A stretch of 64,000 nucleotides of DNA, taken from Siphonodentalium dalli. Lineage: Eukaryota > Mollusca > Scaphopoda > Gadilida > Siphonodentaliidae. Where the stretch lies: assembly GCA_032622095.1 (NCBI GenBank), contig CP136063.1:78101980-78165979 (forward strand), written 5' to 3'. Each line of letters begins with the position of its first letter. Within the stretch, counting starts at the first letter, position 1. The position numbers and the translations under genes are program-made. Below the pieces are notes generated by a model that saw nothing but the letters and a program-made list of their open reading frames with translations, had not been told where the DNA came from and searched no databases. Positions 11,151 to 22,165 of this stretch are shown piece after piece.

Positions 11151-11821
11151 TATGTTAGTATGTGGGTATTTCCACCGGAAGCGACCGCCATGCTTTTATC
11201 TCTGTTAAATGCGTGAAACATTCACAGATACCATTATTTTTTTAAGTCAGTTTTTCGATCGCAATTAAAAGTTTAGACTCGGCGCTTTTAAATAGGGTCG
11301 GTCAGGTTAGCGGAAACAAACTTTTTTTTGTTTAGGCCTAAGCGCAATAAGGAAATATCTAATTGTGCTGAAGCGCAATAAGGAATATCTTATTGTGCTT
11401 AAGCACAATGAGGAATATCTTATTGCACAATAAGGATTCTCTGATTGTGCTTAAGTGCAATAAGGAATATTCTTATTGCGCAATAAGAGCTAATTGTGCT
11501 TAAGTGCAATTAAAAATCTTCCTTATTGCACTTAAGCACAATTAGCCACATCACATAAACTCCCTGTAATTCATATGGTGTACTCCATAGTTTGGTGGGT
11601 GGAGTTTATTGGTGAGGTGACCTGGTGACTGTCCACATGTACTAAGTAGGCCTATTCGGATTCTATTATTTGCAGAGGGGTGATCTCATGAGGGAGATAT
11701 CAATTACGCTTAAGCGTAATAAGGATGTAATTGCGCTTAAGTGCAATAAGAAATATCATATTGCGCTTAAGCTCAATAAGGAATCCCTAATTGTGCTTAA
11801 GCGCAATAAGGGAAAATCTAA

Positions 11822-12172
11822 TTAACCCTTTGGCGAGTAGAACGACGTACATGTATATGTCGTCTATCGGATGAGGAGTAGAACGACATATATGTCGTTT
11901 CAAGAAGTGTTATTTTATGTAGACATAACTTCAATAAATTATATGATTTATAAATGATTTGTGTAGGACTTATTTTGATTAATATAATGTCCCGAATGTA
12001 TAAGTGCAAATGATTATGATAACACATGTTAACAAAAAATGCACATAAATTAAAACGAATTATTGGACACTTTTGACCCAAACTTGTTAATAATTATTTT
12101 GCTATGAGTATGACGTTAAATTTACTCATGACATCATGTATATGACGTTATAGATACTCTCCAAAGGGTTAA
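11822..12172. mobile_element. TTAA-flanked element nested in element I
   Basis: It begins TTAACCCTTTGGCGAGTAG and ends CTCTCCAAAGGGTTAA, with TTAA at 11822-11825 and 12169-12172. It interrupts the AAGCGCAATAAGG array. The interior holds two copies of GTAGAACGACRTA...ATATGTCGT near the left end. It lacks the common TH hairpin, so it is a separate TTAA (piggyBac-like) MITE family. An 87-codon minus-strand frame inside is not protein-like. Confidence 0.75.
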
Positions 12173-12380
12173 GCTTGAGCGCAATAAGATAAGATCTTAT
12201 TGCACTTGGCGCAATAAGGAATATCTTATTGCACTTAAGTGCGATAAGGAATCTCTAACTGCACCTAAGCGCAATATGTTAAGCGCAATAAGAACGCAAT
12301 AAGAAATATTCTTATTGCGCTTTTAAGCAAGCACAATTAGAGATTCCTTATTGCGCTTCAGCTAAATTATTTATCAAATG

Positions 12381-12754
12381 TCAATGGCTTCCCCTAAGAC
12401 TACTATACCTGAAATTTCACTGTGTAATCTGCATGGCCGTCCCACTTTCCTTATGATCAATAATTTCAGATGCATAAACCACAGGTGATGGAGATGATAT
12501 TCTTGGGAACCAAGTAAATATACCGGTGTGCTTCGACATCTTCTCCCCCCTACGTGGGTGTGGGGGAGGGTTAAACTGGTTTTACCTAGTCTATCTCCAA
12601 TTCTCTACCCCCACCCTGATCATCCCGCCTGCGTTTTTCTTACCTTAACATGCAGTGGCCAATTAGTCTCATTTTATCATTCAGTATGACTACTAACTAC
12701 ATGAACATGTATGCGACTCAAGAAAAACTATCATTAAGAAACATGCATTACTAA
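12381..12754. other. non-coding, nothing recognised
   Basis: It contains a C-rich/G-rich patch around 12543-12570 (CCCCCCTACGTGGGTGTGGGGG) that could pair with itself. No gene. Confidence 0.4.
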
Positions 12755-13870
12755 ATCCTTCGGCATGCTCTAGCTACAACCAATATTTTTCTTCGGCATG
12801 CTCTACAACCAATATTTTTCATCCGATTTATCCCAAACTTCACATGGATCTTTGGAATAAATGACTTTAGAAATGTGCTAAAACCACAATTTTTCAACTG
12901 GTTCATAAAAGATCATCCCAAACTTCATATGAATTTTCGGGGTGACTTCTAGATGGGAGATATCCAAATATTTCAAATTTCATCTAAAAAAAAAAAGCGG
13001 CTACATGTGTCTTGGATTTCACATTTTAAATCCGTGACCACATCCTGCAGATCTCATTTATGGGATAAATATTTTTTTAATTTACATCCATATTTACATT
13101 GTAGGATCACTTCTACCGCTATCAAATTCTCTAGAGTTATTCATCTTCGTTTATGTGGATATGTTGGTTTTTTTGTCCATCCGACCAGATATCTCAATCA
13201 CAGGTTTTCGGATCACACTTAAATTTGGTATCAATGTTCAGAGGAGTGTTCAATCATTTTGTTCGGATTTTCCATTTCTAGAGTTAATATTCATCTTTGT
13301 TTATCTGGAAATGTTGATTTTTTTTGTCCGTCTGCCTGAGTATGATGTATCTCAGGCTCTCAGCCATGGGATATATGATCTTGTTGAAATTAGGTACATG
13401 TATGATGTTCATCAACATAAGTACTTTCAATGAAGTGTCAAACTGTGTTGTTCGCATTCTCCGTTCTGGAGTTATTCATCTTTGTTATCTGGAAATATTG
13501 ATTTTTTGCCTATCAGCCTGAGTATCTCAGTCATGGGTTATAGAATCATGATGAAATTTGGCATGTATGTTCACTATCACAATGGTTTTCAATAATTTGT
13601 CAATCGGTGTAGTTTGCATATTCTATTGTACTGTTATTCTCCTTTGTTGATTTGGGAACGTTGATTTTTTTTTGTTCATTCATACAAAATTCTCAGTCAC
13701 AGGTTATCATATATCTCAATGAAATCTGGTATGAATATTCACCATAATGATGATCGAATTCCAAAGAAGTTATAATTGTTTTTTTGCATTCTTCATTCTA
13801 GGGTTATTTCTCTTTGTTTATATAGCAGATATGTCTCAACCATAGGTCATCAGACCTCAATTGAATTGGG
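12755..13870. repeat. diverged tandem array, about 165-bp units
   Basis: GAGTTATTCATCTTTGTTTA-like segments recur at about 13135, 13281, 13469, 13631 and 13801. Each is followed by a TTGATTTTTT.GTCC block and by ATCATG.TGAAATTTGGTATG, giving a unit of roughly 147-188 bp. The segment from 12755 to 12960 carries related CATCCCAAACTTCATATG words. The 60-90-codon frames here come from the repeat. Confidence 0.65.
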
Positions 13871-14470
13871 GGGGTGGGTGGAGATATTCAATACAAGGAC
13901 ATGTACATGAAGTACTGTATGCCACATGGGCAGGCCTTAAGATTCGATAAGAATCACCGAATCGATTCTCGTAATGATTCTCTGCAATTTCTCGCGAAAC
14001 TTTTCCATTTTCAGTGCTTTATGACTAACTTGATTCAGCATTGGATTCTTGCAAAATGAAATGTATTTTGTGCCCTGCATGGGGTATGCACATGTGACAG
14101 GCCAGCTATTGTTAATTTCTGGTAGTCAAAATATATACATGTACATTGTTGTCAGACAGCTATTATTTGTAACACTTAAAGATGGTTTATCTCTTCCCTG
14201 AACTTTCTGTATAGTTTGTGAGGGTATTAATTATTAATTTTGAGACCGCGAGAACGGGTAACAGGAGATTTTATCACTAGGAAATAATGTTTTCTCCAAT
14301 TATTTTCTATGAATCGGGACAGAAAATGTATTTTTATAACATCACAACAGTTTAGGTTAAAAATCTACTTTTAAAACACTTGTGAAATATCTAGAAAAAT
14401 GTAGATTACCTCTAGATGGGATCTATCACATTTTAGCGATTCTCAATGAAAAACATGGCCATCGTGTTGT
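13871..14470. other. non-coding spacer with an F-like half element
   Basis: From about 14178, AAGATGGTTTATCTCTTCCC then GTATAGTTTGTGAGGGTATTAA matches one arm of the F foldbacks seen at 22166 and 58679, without a visible partner arm. No gene. Confidence 0.45.
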
Positions 14471-15817
14471 TAGCTCAACTTTACTTTGTAAAGTTTGAGC
14501 TATTGCCATGGCATTGTTGTCCGTCGTCCGTGTGTGTGTGTGCGTGATTCGTCAGCAATTTCCTTTAGCACGGGCTACAGGTCGTACCTTTGGTCGGATC
14601 ATTATAAAATTTGTCAAAGCTTTTGACATGTAGATGGGAACGAGTCATTTTGGGGTCATTCGGAAAAAAACATGGCCGCCAGTGGCCATCTTGGATTTCA
14701 AAATTCAATCCATTAACACAGGCTACAAGTCCTACTGTTTGTCTGATCATCATGAAATTTGTCATGGATGTTAATATTGACATGTAGATGGGAACGAGTC
14801 ATTTTGGGGGCATTCGGCCAAAAAACATGGCTGCGGGCAGCCATCTTGGATTTTACTCTTTGCATGACTAAATCCTTTGGCACATGCTACAGGTCATATC
14901 TTTGGTCGAATCATTATGAAATTGTCATGGGCGTTGACATGTAGATGGAAACGAGTCATTTTGGGGTCATTCAGCAAAAAACATGGCCGCAGTGGCCATC
15001 TTGGATTTCAAAATTCAATCCATTAGCATGGGCTACAGGCCGGAGTGTTCATCTGATCATCATGAAATTTGTCGTGGAAGTTAATATTGACATGTAGATG
15101 GGAACTAGTAATTTTGGGCTCGTTCGGCCAGCAGCCATCTTGGATTTTACTCTTTGCATGACTAAATCCTTTGGCATGGGCTAAAGGTTGTACCTTTGGT
15201 CAGATCGTCATGAAATTTGTCATGGATGTTAACAATGACATGTAGATTTGAACGAGTCATTTTGGGGTCATTCGGCAAAAAAACATGGCCGCCAGCAGCC
15301 ATCTTGGATTTTACTCTTTGCATGACTAAATCCTTTGGCATGGGCTACAGGTCGTACCTTTGGTCGGATCATTATGAAATTTGTCGTGGCTGTTGACATT
15401 GACATCTAGATGTGGGGTCATTCGGCCAAAAACATTGGCGCCAGTGGCCATCTTGGATTTCAAAATTCAATCCATTGGCACGGGTACAGGCCATACTGTT
15501 TGTCTGATCATCATGAAATTTGTCATGGATGTTAATATTGAGATGTAGATGGGAACGAGTCATTTTGGGGTTATTCGGCTGAAAAACATGGCTGCCAGCA
15601 GCCATCTTGGATTTTACTCTTTTCATGACTAAATCCTTTGGCACGGGCTACAGGTCGTACCTTTAATCGGATCATAATGAAATTTGTCATGGATGTTAAT
15701 ATTGAGATGTAGATGGGAACGAGTCATTTTGGGGTAATTCGGCAAAAAAACATGGCCGCTAGCAGCCATCTTGGATTTTACTCTTTGCATGACTAAATCC
15801 TTTGGCACACCCTACAG
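14471..15817. repeat. 155-bp tandem array (GCCATCTTGGATTT units)
   Basis: GCCATCTTGGATTT recurs at about 14685, 14840, 14995, 15132, 15298, 15446, 15601 and 15765, a period near 155 bp with one shortened unit. In the first part, units with TTCAAAATTCAATCCATTRG alternate with units with TTACTCTTTGCATGACTAAA, so there is a dimer order of about 310 bp that is later broken. It opens with a short palindrome (CTCAACTTTACTTTGTAAAG, 14473 on). The frames of 60-90 codons on both strands are repeat translations. Confidence 0.85.
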
Positions 15818-16897
15818 TAGAGATGGGCGGTTGTGAAATTTTGCCTCGGTTTCGGTTTCGGTTGTGGAAAAAGAGTTGAGTCTCGGTTTCGGTTTTTATT
15901 AATAAAAATTACTAATGTGAACAAAATCTAATTATGCTTCATCATATTACAAAGAAAACACACCAATTGTATCACCATAACTTGTGAGGTACATGTCCTT
16001 TTATAATATTAAATTATGTATCATATTGTTACTATTACATGTATATTGTTAATGTCCATGTCGAGTGGCAGTGCTAGAATGCAAGTGAGTCTGTGTATTG
16101 TGTATGACTGCAATTCAGCATCATATGATCATAAGTGTGAAATAATATAATGATCATTTATATTGGCATAAAACTGTTATGATTTGAAAAATAAAATTTG
16201 AAATAAACAACAAAATGAAAATAAAACATGACTAGAATCTCTCAATCACATTATCTGGCTATATGCATATTACCATATTTAAGGAACATAATATTGTACA
16301 CACTATACAGTATACATGCATCCAATACAAGTCACCTGAATGAGTGCTATTTCTCAACAGTTTACCGACAAACGGTATAATTCATTCCGGCTCCGATTCC
16401 GGCATAACATTTTTAATCAACGGCGCACAAATATATTTGACGATTTAACATCAAACAGTGATAAAAACTAATAGGGAATGCGGGTAACAATCATTGATAC
16501 CTTTTCATATCGTATCCTCGTTATCAAATTCACCTTTCAGAGTATTTGTACGGCCTTAATGATTAAAATAACATGAGAAATAAACTGACTTGTGACGTTG
16601 TGTTGTGTTTATACTACGGCGAAAATAGGTGTACACGGAAGCAACGTAATTAATTCGTCGCGCGATTTCACCATGCGAACTCCTTTCTGCATATATTACA
16701 GGCGGCACACTTAGATTTCTTATCTTTCTTTGAAAAATATTACCACACAGGACTCGTTTGTTCGTCGTGTTCTGCCATGATTACAGGAAGTTGTGACAAC
16801 CGAAACAACGGGTTTTCCCAACTTACCACGGTTGTCATTTCCGGTTTTTCCCGACAACCGAAACCGAACTGATTCCACGGTTAACCGCCCATCTCTA
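15818..16897 (-). mobile_element. hAT-1 copy a: 1.08-kb non-autonomous hAT with BED relic
   Basis: The ends are inverted (TAGAGATGGGCGGTT at both), and the exact 8-bp duplication CCCTACAG flanks it (15810-15817 and 16898-16905). It interrupts a unit of the 155-bp array, which continues beyond it. Subterminal blocks are rich in CGGTTTCGGTT and CAACCGAAACCG. It matches copy b at 62062-63147 in the opposite orientation along its length. Both carry the same fragment of a transposase first exon. Confidence 0.9.
16680..16778 (-). pseudogene. BED zinc-finger relic of a hAT transposase (copy a)
   Basis: From an ATG at 16778 the minus strand reads MAEHDEQTSPVW, then an in-frame TAA where a lysine codon stands in copy b, then YFSKKDKKSKCAACNICRKE and FAW followed by a TGA. 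The aromatic W.YF block followed by C..C..C is the start of a BED finger, the DNA-binding domain at the N terminus of ZBED-type hAT transposases. The distal histidines and the catalytic RNase-H-like region are absent. The fragment is non-functional but identifies the parent family. Confidence 0.75.
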
Positions 16898-16905
16898 CCC
16901 TACAG

Positions 16906-17165
16906 TCCACTTCCCTCATCCGATCATCACCAAACTTCATATTAATCTTGATATTGATCTACTAGATGGAAGCTATCAAAGGTTTTTGAATTTCATTGGA
17001 AAACATAGCCATTAGCAACCATCTTGGATTTTACTTTATATATCTCTTCATGTTGATAATCTAGTATTACTTAGACCTTTCAACTTTTCGCATTCCTAAT
17101 CGCTCCATTGACTGTAACACATAAAATTATTCCCTTTCCAAGTTGAGCTACAGTGTTATTGACAC
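16906..17165. repeat. continuation of the GCCATCTTGGATTT array
   Basis: After the hAT-1 insertion, the sequence resumes with TCCACTTCCCTCATCCGATC and a further ATCTTGGATTTTACTTT unit. It ends near AAGTTGAGCTACAG (17139 on), an inverted counterpart of the AGCTCAACTT at 14473. Confidence 0.65.
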
Positions 17166-17340
17166 TTTCATTGTTGTTGTCAGTAGCTTCCTCCGTTGTC
17201 TTCGGAGAACCCTGTGGAACAGGTAAACTTGAACTCCAGCTGATACACATTTTCTGGTTATCCACCTAGCACACTAAACAGTTAATGCAGAAATAGGATG
17301 GAAACACGGGATGTAGTAAGAACAGATAGGAAAAAGCATC
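17166..17340. other. short unique spacer
   Basis: No repeat or gene recognised. A 61-codon minus-strand frame crosses it without a recognisable motif. Confidence 0.35.
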
Positions 17341-17990
17341 TTGAATTTTACTCTTTGCATGACTAAATCCTTTCAATCCTTTGGCAAACCCTACAGGCCA
17401 CATCCTCATCTGATCATCCCACATCCTCATCCCACATCCTCATCTGATCATCCCAAACTCAATATGAATTTTCAGGGTGACCTCTAGATGGGGCAACCGA
17501 TTATTTCCGAAATTCGATGAAAAACATGGCCATCAGCAGCAAATCTTTGATTTTACTCTTTGCATGACTATATCCTTTGACAGATCTTACAGGCCACATC
17601 CCTCATCTGGTCATCACCAAACTTTATATGTATCTTCAGGGTGACCTCTAGATGGGAGCCACCAAATTATTTCTGAAATTTGTTTAATAACCTGGCCGCC
17701 AATCTTGGATTTCAAATTTTAATCCATCGGCACATCCTGCAACCTGCATATATTGGAGAAATGTTTTGTAAATTTACAGAGATGATTAGGATCACCTCCT
17801 GATGAGAGCTATCAAATTTGAAAGATTTTCTGTTAAAAATATAGGCAGCCATCTTGGAATTTACTCTTTGTATGACTAAATCCTGTGGAACACCCTACAT
17901 GCCACATCCCTCATTCAATCGTCACAAAAATTTCATATGGATATTCTTCGAGGTTATCAGGGACATATCCAGGCCGTTTTTCATACTACA
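17341..17990. repeat. second diverged block of the same tandem repeat
   Basis: TTACTCTTTGCATGACTAAA recurs at about 17347, 17553 and 17860, with CATCTGATCATC, GTGACCTCTAGATGGG and ATCTTGGATTT blocks in the same order as in the 14.5-15.8-kb array. It is more diverged. A small direct repeat (CACATCCTCATC) lies near 17400-17440. Confidence 0.7.
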
Positions 17991-18731
17991 GGCGCCCAAA
18001 AAAAAACAACAAACTTTTTTAAATTTAAAAACAATTTTTTTTTAATTTAGGTCCCAATTCATATCACAACAAGATATATATATTTATATATATTGAAATA
18101 AGACATGTAAGTTTACAAAAAGATTTAACTTAAGTTTAACAGTTGGAATCATACTATAAAGTATGTTTGGCTTTATCTAGCTTTCATCTGTGAAAACTTC
18201 AAATAGTTAACCCTTCAGACTTCAGTATTTCAATCAAATTCAAGTGAAATTACACAATACAGTAGAGGAACAGTGACAATTTGATCAAGTAAACCTGGTT
18301 ATCATGTGGGATCTCATAATACCAAATGAATAATTAACATAGAGATTAGTACTTCTAGTAATTACTACAGTACATGTAACTTAATAGACAGTATTTCTGT
18401 ACTACTAGTATATTATGAAAGTGTCTTTCACTTGAATTTTAGAAAATAGCCTATTATATGAATTACGGTGATAATGGTCTCATTTCAAGCAGGATAAGCT
18501 TAGTCCATTGAACAAAAAGATATCTGACCATAACTTATAAGCATTTCCAATCCATACATATATAAAAAAAATTCCAAAGTTATGCTTCAGAAACTTGATC
18601 AAAGTGAACTCTCAGTAAAATTCAAAATACTGACCCCAAGAGCTCTAGATTAGCTCTCAATGCATTGGATTTAAAAAAAAAATTCCAGGGGGAGACCCCC
18701 CCCCCCCACCATCAGCAGGGGGATATATACC
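17991..18731. other. AT-rich stretch, no gene seen
   Basis: It contains A- and T-runs (17998-18050) and a C-run at 18699-18710. No frame or repeat family is recognised. Confidence 0.4.
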
Positions 18732-19104
18732 CAGGGGCGCCGGAAGAGGGGGGCAGAGGGGGCAGCCGACCCCCCTGCCCTTGACCAAGGGGGGCGAGCG
18801 GGGGCAGGACTTGCCCTTTTTCTGGAGACAGAAAATGCTTTTTGTGTGTTTAATCTCGTGTTTTCATAGAAAAATGTGACTTTTTTGTCCAAATACCACC
18901 AATTTCACAAGGAATATTAATTTTTTGTCAATTTTATCACAAAACGGCCATAAAAACCGACAAATACCATTAAAATAGGGATTTTTGCCACAATGAATTA
19001 TTGTTATTTTCCCGAGTTTGCGGAGAAAATGCCCTTTTTTGCGGAAAAGTGCCCTTTTTGTAGGCTCTGCCCCCCCCTGCCCTTGGATGCTTCTGGCGCC
19101 CCTG
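18732..19104. mobile_element. hAT-4: 373-bp hAT-like MITE, CAGGGGCGCC ends
   Basis: The ends CAGGGGCGCCGGAAG and CTTCTGGCGCCCCTG are inverted, and the exact 8-bp duplication TATATACC flanks them (18724-18731 and 19105-19112). CAGGGG is a common hAT terminus. G-rich and C-rich subterminal arms (GGGGGCAG and CTGCCCCC) face each other. Partial relatives lie at 35315 and 49978. The frames over it come from the GC-rich arms. Confidence 0.9.
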
Positions 19105-19199
19105 TATATACCCCCTCCCAAACCTCCCTCGCTCATGTCTTTGGGATATGCCTTCGGCATATCATTGCCCAAAAACAGGTGTCCCCAAAAAATCGCTGG

Positions 19200-19345
19200 A
19201 TACTTCACTGGTTATACCTCTAGATGGGAGCCATCGATTATTTCCGAAATTTGTTATAAAATATTACATACTAGTAGCTGCCAGAATCCATCTTGGATTT
19301 CAAATTTGAATACATCGGCACACCCTGCGGCCAATATTTATTGGT
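19200..19345. repeat. last unit of the diverged tandem repeat
   Basis: CTCTAGATGGGAGCCATC, ATCCATCTTGGATTTC and CATCGGCACACCCTG keep the unit order of the array, on the far side of hAT-4. Confidence 0.6.
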
Positions 19346-20312
19346 GAAAGGTTTGAAAGGAAAATAATTTCAACTACACAATACAAGACCTTTACTGTGT
19401 CTAACTATTTTACTTTCCTTCTTCTTTATCATTATATTCTTTGCTCTGCTAAAAATTAACTCCTTCCCCAAGTTGACCGAAAGTCTCAATGATGTACACT
19501 TTCATTTAATTTCATGTTCATTCTTGTTATAAAATATGTTTTGAGTTGAGAGAAAGTTTTGATAATAGCCTTCATGTTTCCGTCACTTGTATTCCGCCTG
19601 TTTCCAAAACTTGTATTCCGCCCATGCTTTTATTTGCTTCTGGGATATTTTCCACCCCTTATTTAATATTCATCTTTTTGTTTTGATGCTATAAGAGTAA
19701 TGAGGTTACTTTGTATATATCCATCAGCAATTAACAGGTTTCAACTTGTTTCAGAAACTTTTGAGTGGCTAATGCTATTCCTCTAAGAAGCAGCAATTAT
19801 TGAATTTACATTTATTTCCACCTGAGTCACCGAAAACAATGGCAACATGAATTAAACAAACCAGGAGCATCAGGTCCCTACCCTAATTAATGGCTCACCT
19901 GTATTCATCGTGTTTGTTTAACGCGACTCCTATCGATCTGCAGCCTCTTGTCCATTGTCAATCTATTTTGCTCAGGAAATTTTATAAAACAAAACTTTAT
20001 TGAGGCTTTGACCCCTTATCAGCTGTAGATCTTTAGATCTCATTAAAGATGGTGTCAGAAAGTGCAACCAATAGTTGTGAACCAATTATAAATTGTTTTG
20101 TGCTCAATTGGCCCTTAATGACACAATTTAACTGTCTGGATATTTGTCTTGCTATTGCCTTGCATATTTAAATGATATATGCGATTGTGGATGAACAATA
20201 ATCAACATTGCAAATATAACTCAGAGTCACTTGAAAGCAGTAGTCAGATATGCTCTTTTTTTTATTTCATACCCATGCAGTTTTAAGGACCACAATGGAA
20301 ATAAGTCCCTCT
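19346..20312. other. non-coding stretch
   Basis: A short direct repeat, ACTTGTATTCCGCC, occurs twice (about 19587 and 19610). No gene is recognised. Confidence 0.4.
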
Positions 20313-20343
20313 ACAAATGACAGACACTCTATTTCAAGGCTTG
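20313..20343. repeat. solo end of a GF foldback
   Basis: AAATGACAGACACTCTATTT followed by CAAGGCTTG matches the right terminus of GF elements (compare 49200-49232). The rest of the element is missing. Confidence 0.65.
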
Positions 20344-20736
20344 TCCCTCTTGGGACTTTTTGTGTCATCCTTGATAGCGCTCAGCATTTATCCTCCTATT
20401 TTCGATTAGTCTGCCTATATATGTCTACTCTCCTCTCTAACATCACTATCTTTACAGCCTCTCATAAGCCAACTCATTCAAATTTTCAGCTCTGTCAACT
20501 CTATTTATCACTTCTATCAAATGTACGTATCTGTAATTATTTATTGTAAATGCTGATTGAATTTATATAAATAAAAATCAATCAATCGCAGTACGGGTAT
20601 ACATGTTATCTGCAGATGAACTTGTTGTAATGATAGTTTTGTGTTGCTACTATCGGGTAGTACGCCCTGTTAAATGGACACCAAGGAACTTTTAGGCAAT
20701 GACAGGTGCCAAATATGGGCCCTTCCCAATGAGAAC
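20344..20736. other. non-coding stretch, possible LINE tail
   Basis: The segment ends in TTTATATAAATAAAAATCAATCAATC (20553 on). A short A-rich and TCAA-type tail like this is usual at the 3' end of CR1/RTE LINEs. The 99-codon frame before it (20250-20549) has no recognisable LINE motif, so I do not call it a gene. Confidence 0.3.
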
Positions 20737-21249
20737 CAGGGTCCGTGCTGGACCTAAATTTACATTTGCCAAATTATTTTAGCAATTGCCAAATGCTATC
20801 CCTGATAGATGTAGTGTCGTTTTCTGCAACATTAAGTCTTTTGTTTCGACACTCGTGGTTTGAACGACTTTTAATATCGATAGAAAAATTAATAAATAAT
20901 TAAACTCGCATCGCTATTGTGGTTTATCATACAACAATAAGCCAATCACCGAACAATACCATGGTAGAAGGGTTTCTCCATCAGAAGGGCCCATCACAGG
21001 GGGATTAGTAATCCCTCCAGCCATCAGTATTAATGCTATGAGATTAACTGTATCTTAATAGAGGTGGTAACCTTCCCTAAACCTAATATAACACCACTAA
21101 TACAATTATGTTGTAAGAGTTTCCTGAATTTAATGGTATTGATTGACCAATATTTGTCAAATTACTTGAGGAATTAAAAAGTGACTTGCCAAAACTTTTG
21201 CCAAATGAAAATATTTTTTGCCAAATGTGAATTATTTTTGCGAACCCTG
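20737..21249. mobile_element. hAT-5: 513-bp hAT-like MITE
   Basis: The ends are CAGGGTCCGTG and GCGAACCCTG (inverted CAGGGT), flanked by the exact 8-bp duplication ATGAGAAC (20729-20736 and 21250-21257). Each arm carries several TTGCCAAAT/ATTTGGCAA words, likely subterminal binding sites. No coding frame. Confidence 0.85.
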
Positions 21250-21257
21250 ATGAGAAC

Positions 21258-21982
21258 TATAGTCACCTTAGTTTATTTCCAATATACACATACATATGTA
21301 CATGTACACCTAACACTGCTTCCAATTTTCCCATAGCGTTACAATAACCATGCCCACTCAGTAAATGCGTTCATAAACTTATGACGCTTTGCAGTTAATT
21401 ATTCCCTAATAATTACATAACCCTCGGAAATCACTGGAGATTGCCGAATATTAACGATCCGTAGACTGCTTGATTGTTCATTACATTTTTGCCAGAAGGA
21501 ATTGGTTATGGTCCATAAAATAGTCATAATTCGTAATGTATTCAAGTATATAAATATAAGTAATTAACGGCGGTTTCAACAGTTTCAACAGTTTTCTAAT
21601 TTGTATTTGTGCTGAATTTTGAAACTCAAAGGTGACTTCCATGACTTGAAACAATTATTTTATACTTCTGTAGCCTAAGAATTACATGTACATACAGTAA
21701 CTACATGTAATTAAGTCATGTTAAATCGGACCATCAATCTTTTAAGGTCAGTATTTTTAGAAAATTAATACATGTGATGGGTATATATTCAGTGATACCA
21801 GGAATACAAGGGAAGGTCTTGTTTGTGAGACTCATTATACTAATGTACTGTTTAGAGGCTTCATCAAATGGCATGAAGACCAACTAATGTTTTCATGTGT
21901 GACTTCATATTCTGAGTTGTAGCCGTTAGCCAGTGTTTAGTTTGTGGTTTTGTGATATGTTCTGATGTGTCATTTCTTCCAA
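21258..21982. other. AT-rich stretch, no gene seen
   Basis: It contains ACATGTAC words and a doubled GTTTCAACAG (about 21570). Nothing else is recognised. Confidence 0.4.
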
Positions 21983-22048
21983 TTAACCCTTTCTATACTA
22001 AATACTCATTATATGTACCTCCCCTAGGAAATGTTCAGATAATAAGTT
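21983..22048 (+). repeat. E element, left part
   Basis: It starts TTAACCCTTTCTATACTAAA and continues to GGAAATGTTCAGATAATAAG, as in the inverted E copies at 40978-41173 and 50448-50550. It stops where G-type sequence begins. Confidence 0.65.
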
Positions 22049-22165
22049 TAAAGATGCAAATCCAAATTAACGCTCGCAATTACTATTTTTTTGGCTTTGG
22101 GGGTAAAATTTTGTTAATCTTTACTCATTTCAAGTCTCTTTATAAAATTCCTGAAAATACATTAA
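22049..22165. repeat. G element arm
   Basis: TTAAAGATGCAAATCCAAAT, then AATTACTATTTTTTTGGCTT and TGGGGGTAAAA, matches the left arm of the G foldback at 63177. The opposite arm is absent here. Confidence 0.55.

Larger units (their letters stand above)
10093..11339 (-). mobile_element. element K, inserted in I, carrying a small gene relic
   Basis: It is bounded by inverted ends: AGGCCTTAAAAAAAGACG then GTTTGTTTCCACTAAC on the left, and AGGCCTAAACAAAAAAAAG then TTTGTTTCCGCTAAC from the right. It interrupts the AAGCGCAATAAGG array of element I. It contains a TATA box and reading frame on the minus strand and a nested foldback J. The exact target duplication is ambiguous. Confidence 0.6.
10005..12380. 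mobile_element. element I with AAGCGCAATAAGG subterminal repeats
   Basis: The ends are inverted over about 40 bp: CATTTAATAAATATAATTGA on the left against CATTTGATAAATAATTTAGC from the right, then CAATAAGGAATCTCTAATTG on both. TCA flanks both sides (10002-10004 and 12381-12383). Inside each arm, palindromic words built from TTGCGCTTAAGCGCAA and AATAAGGAATATC recur many times (10020-10092, 11340-11545, 11700-11821, 12173-12366). The element is interrupted by K and by a TTAA element. No transposase frame of its own is visible. Confidence 0.7.

Noticed and set aside
14565-15644. Frames repeating KMTRSHLH and similar peptides
   Set aside because: They are repeat translations of the 155-bp array and shift frame between units.
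18671-19347. Several overlapping frames of 70-115 codons on both strands
   Set aside because: They follow the GC-rich arms of hAT-4 and contain poly-Pro/Gly runs produced by C- and G-tracts.
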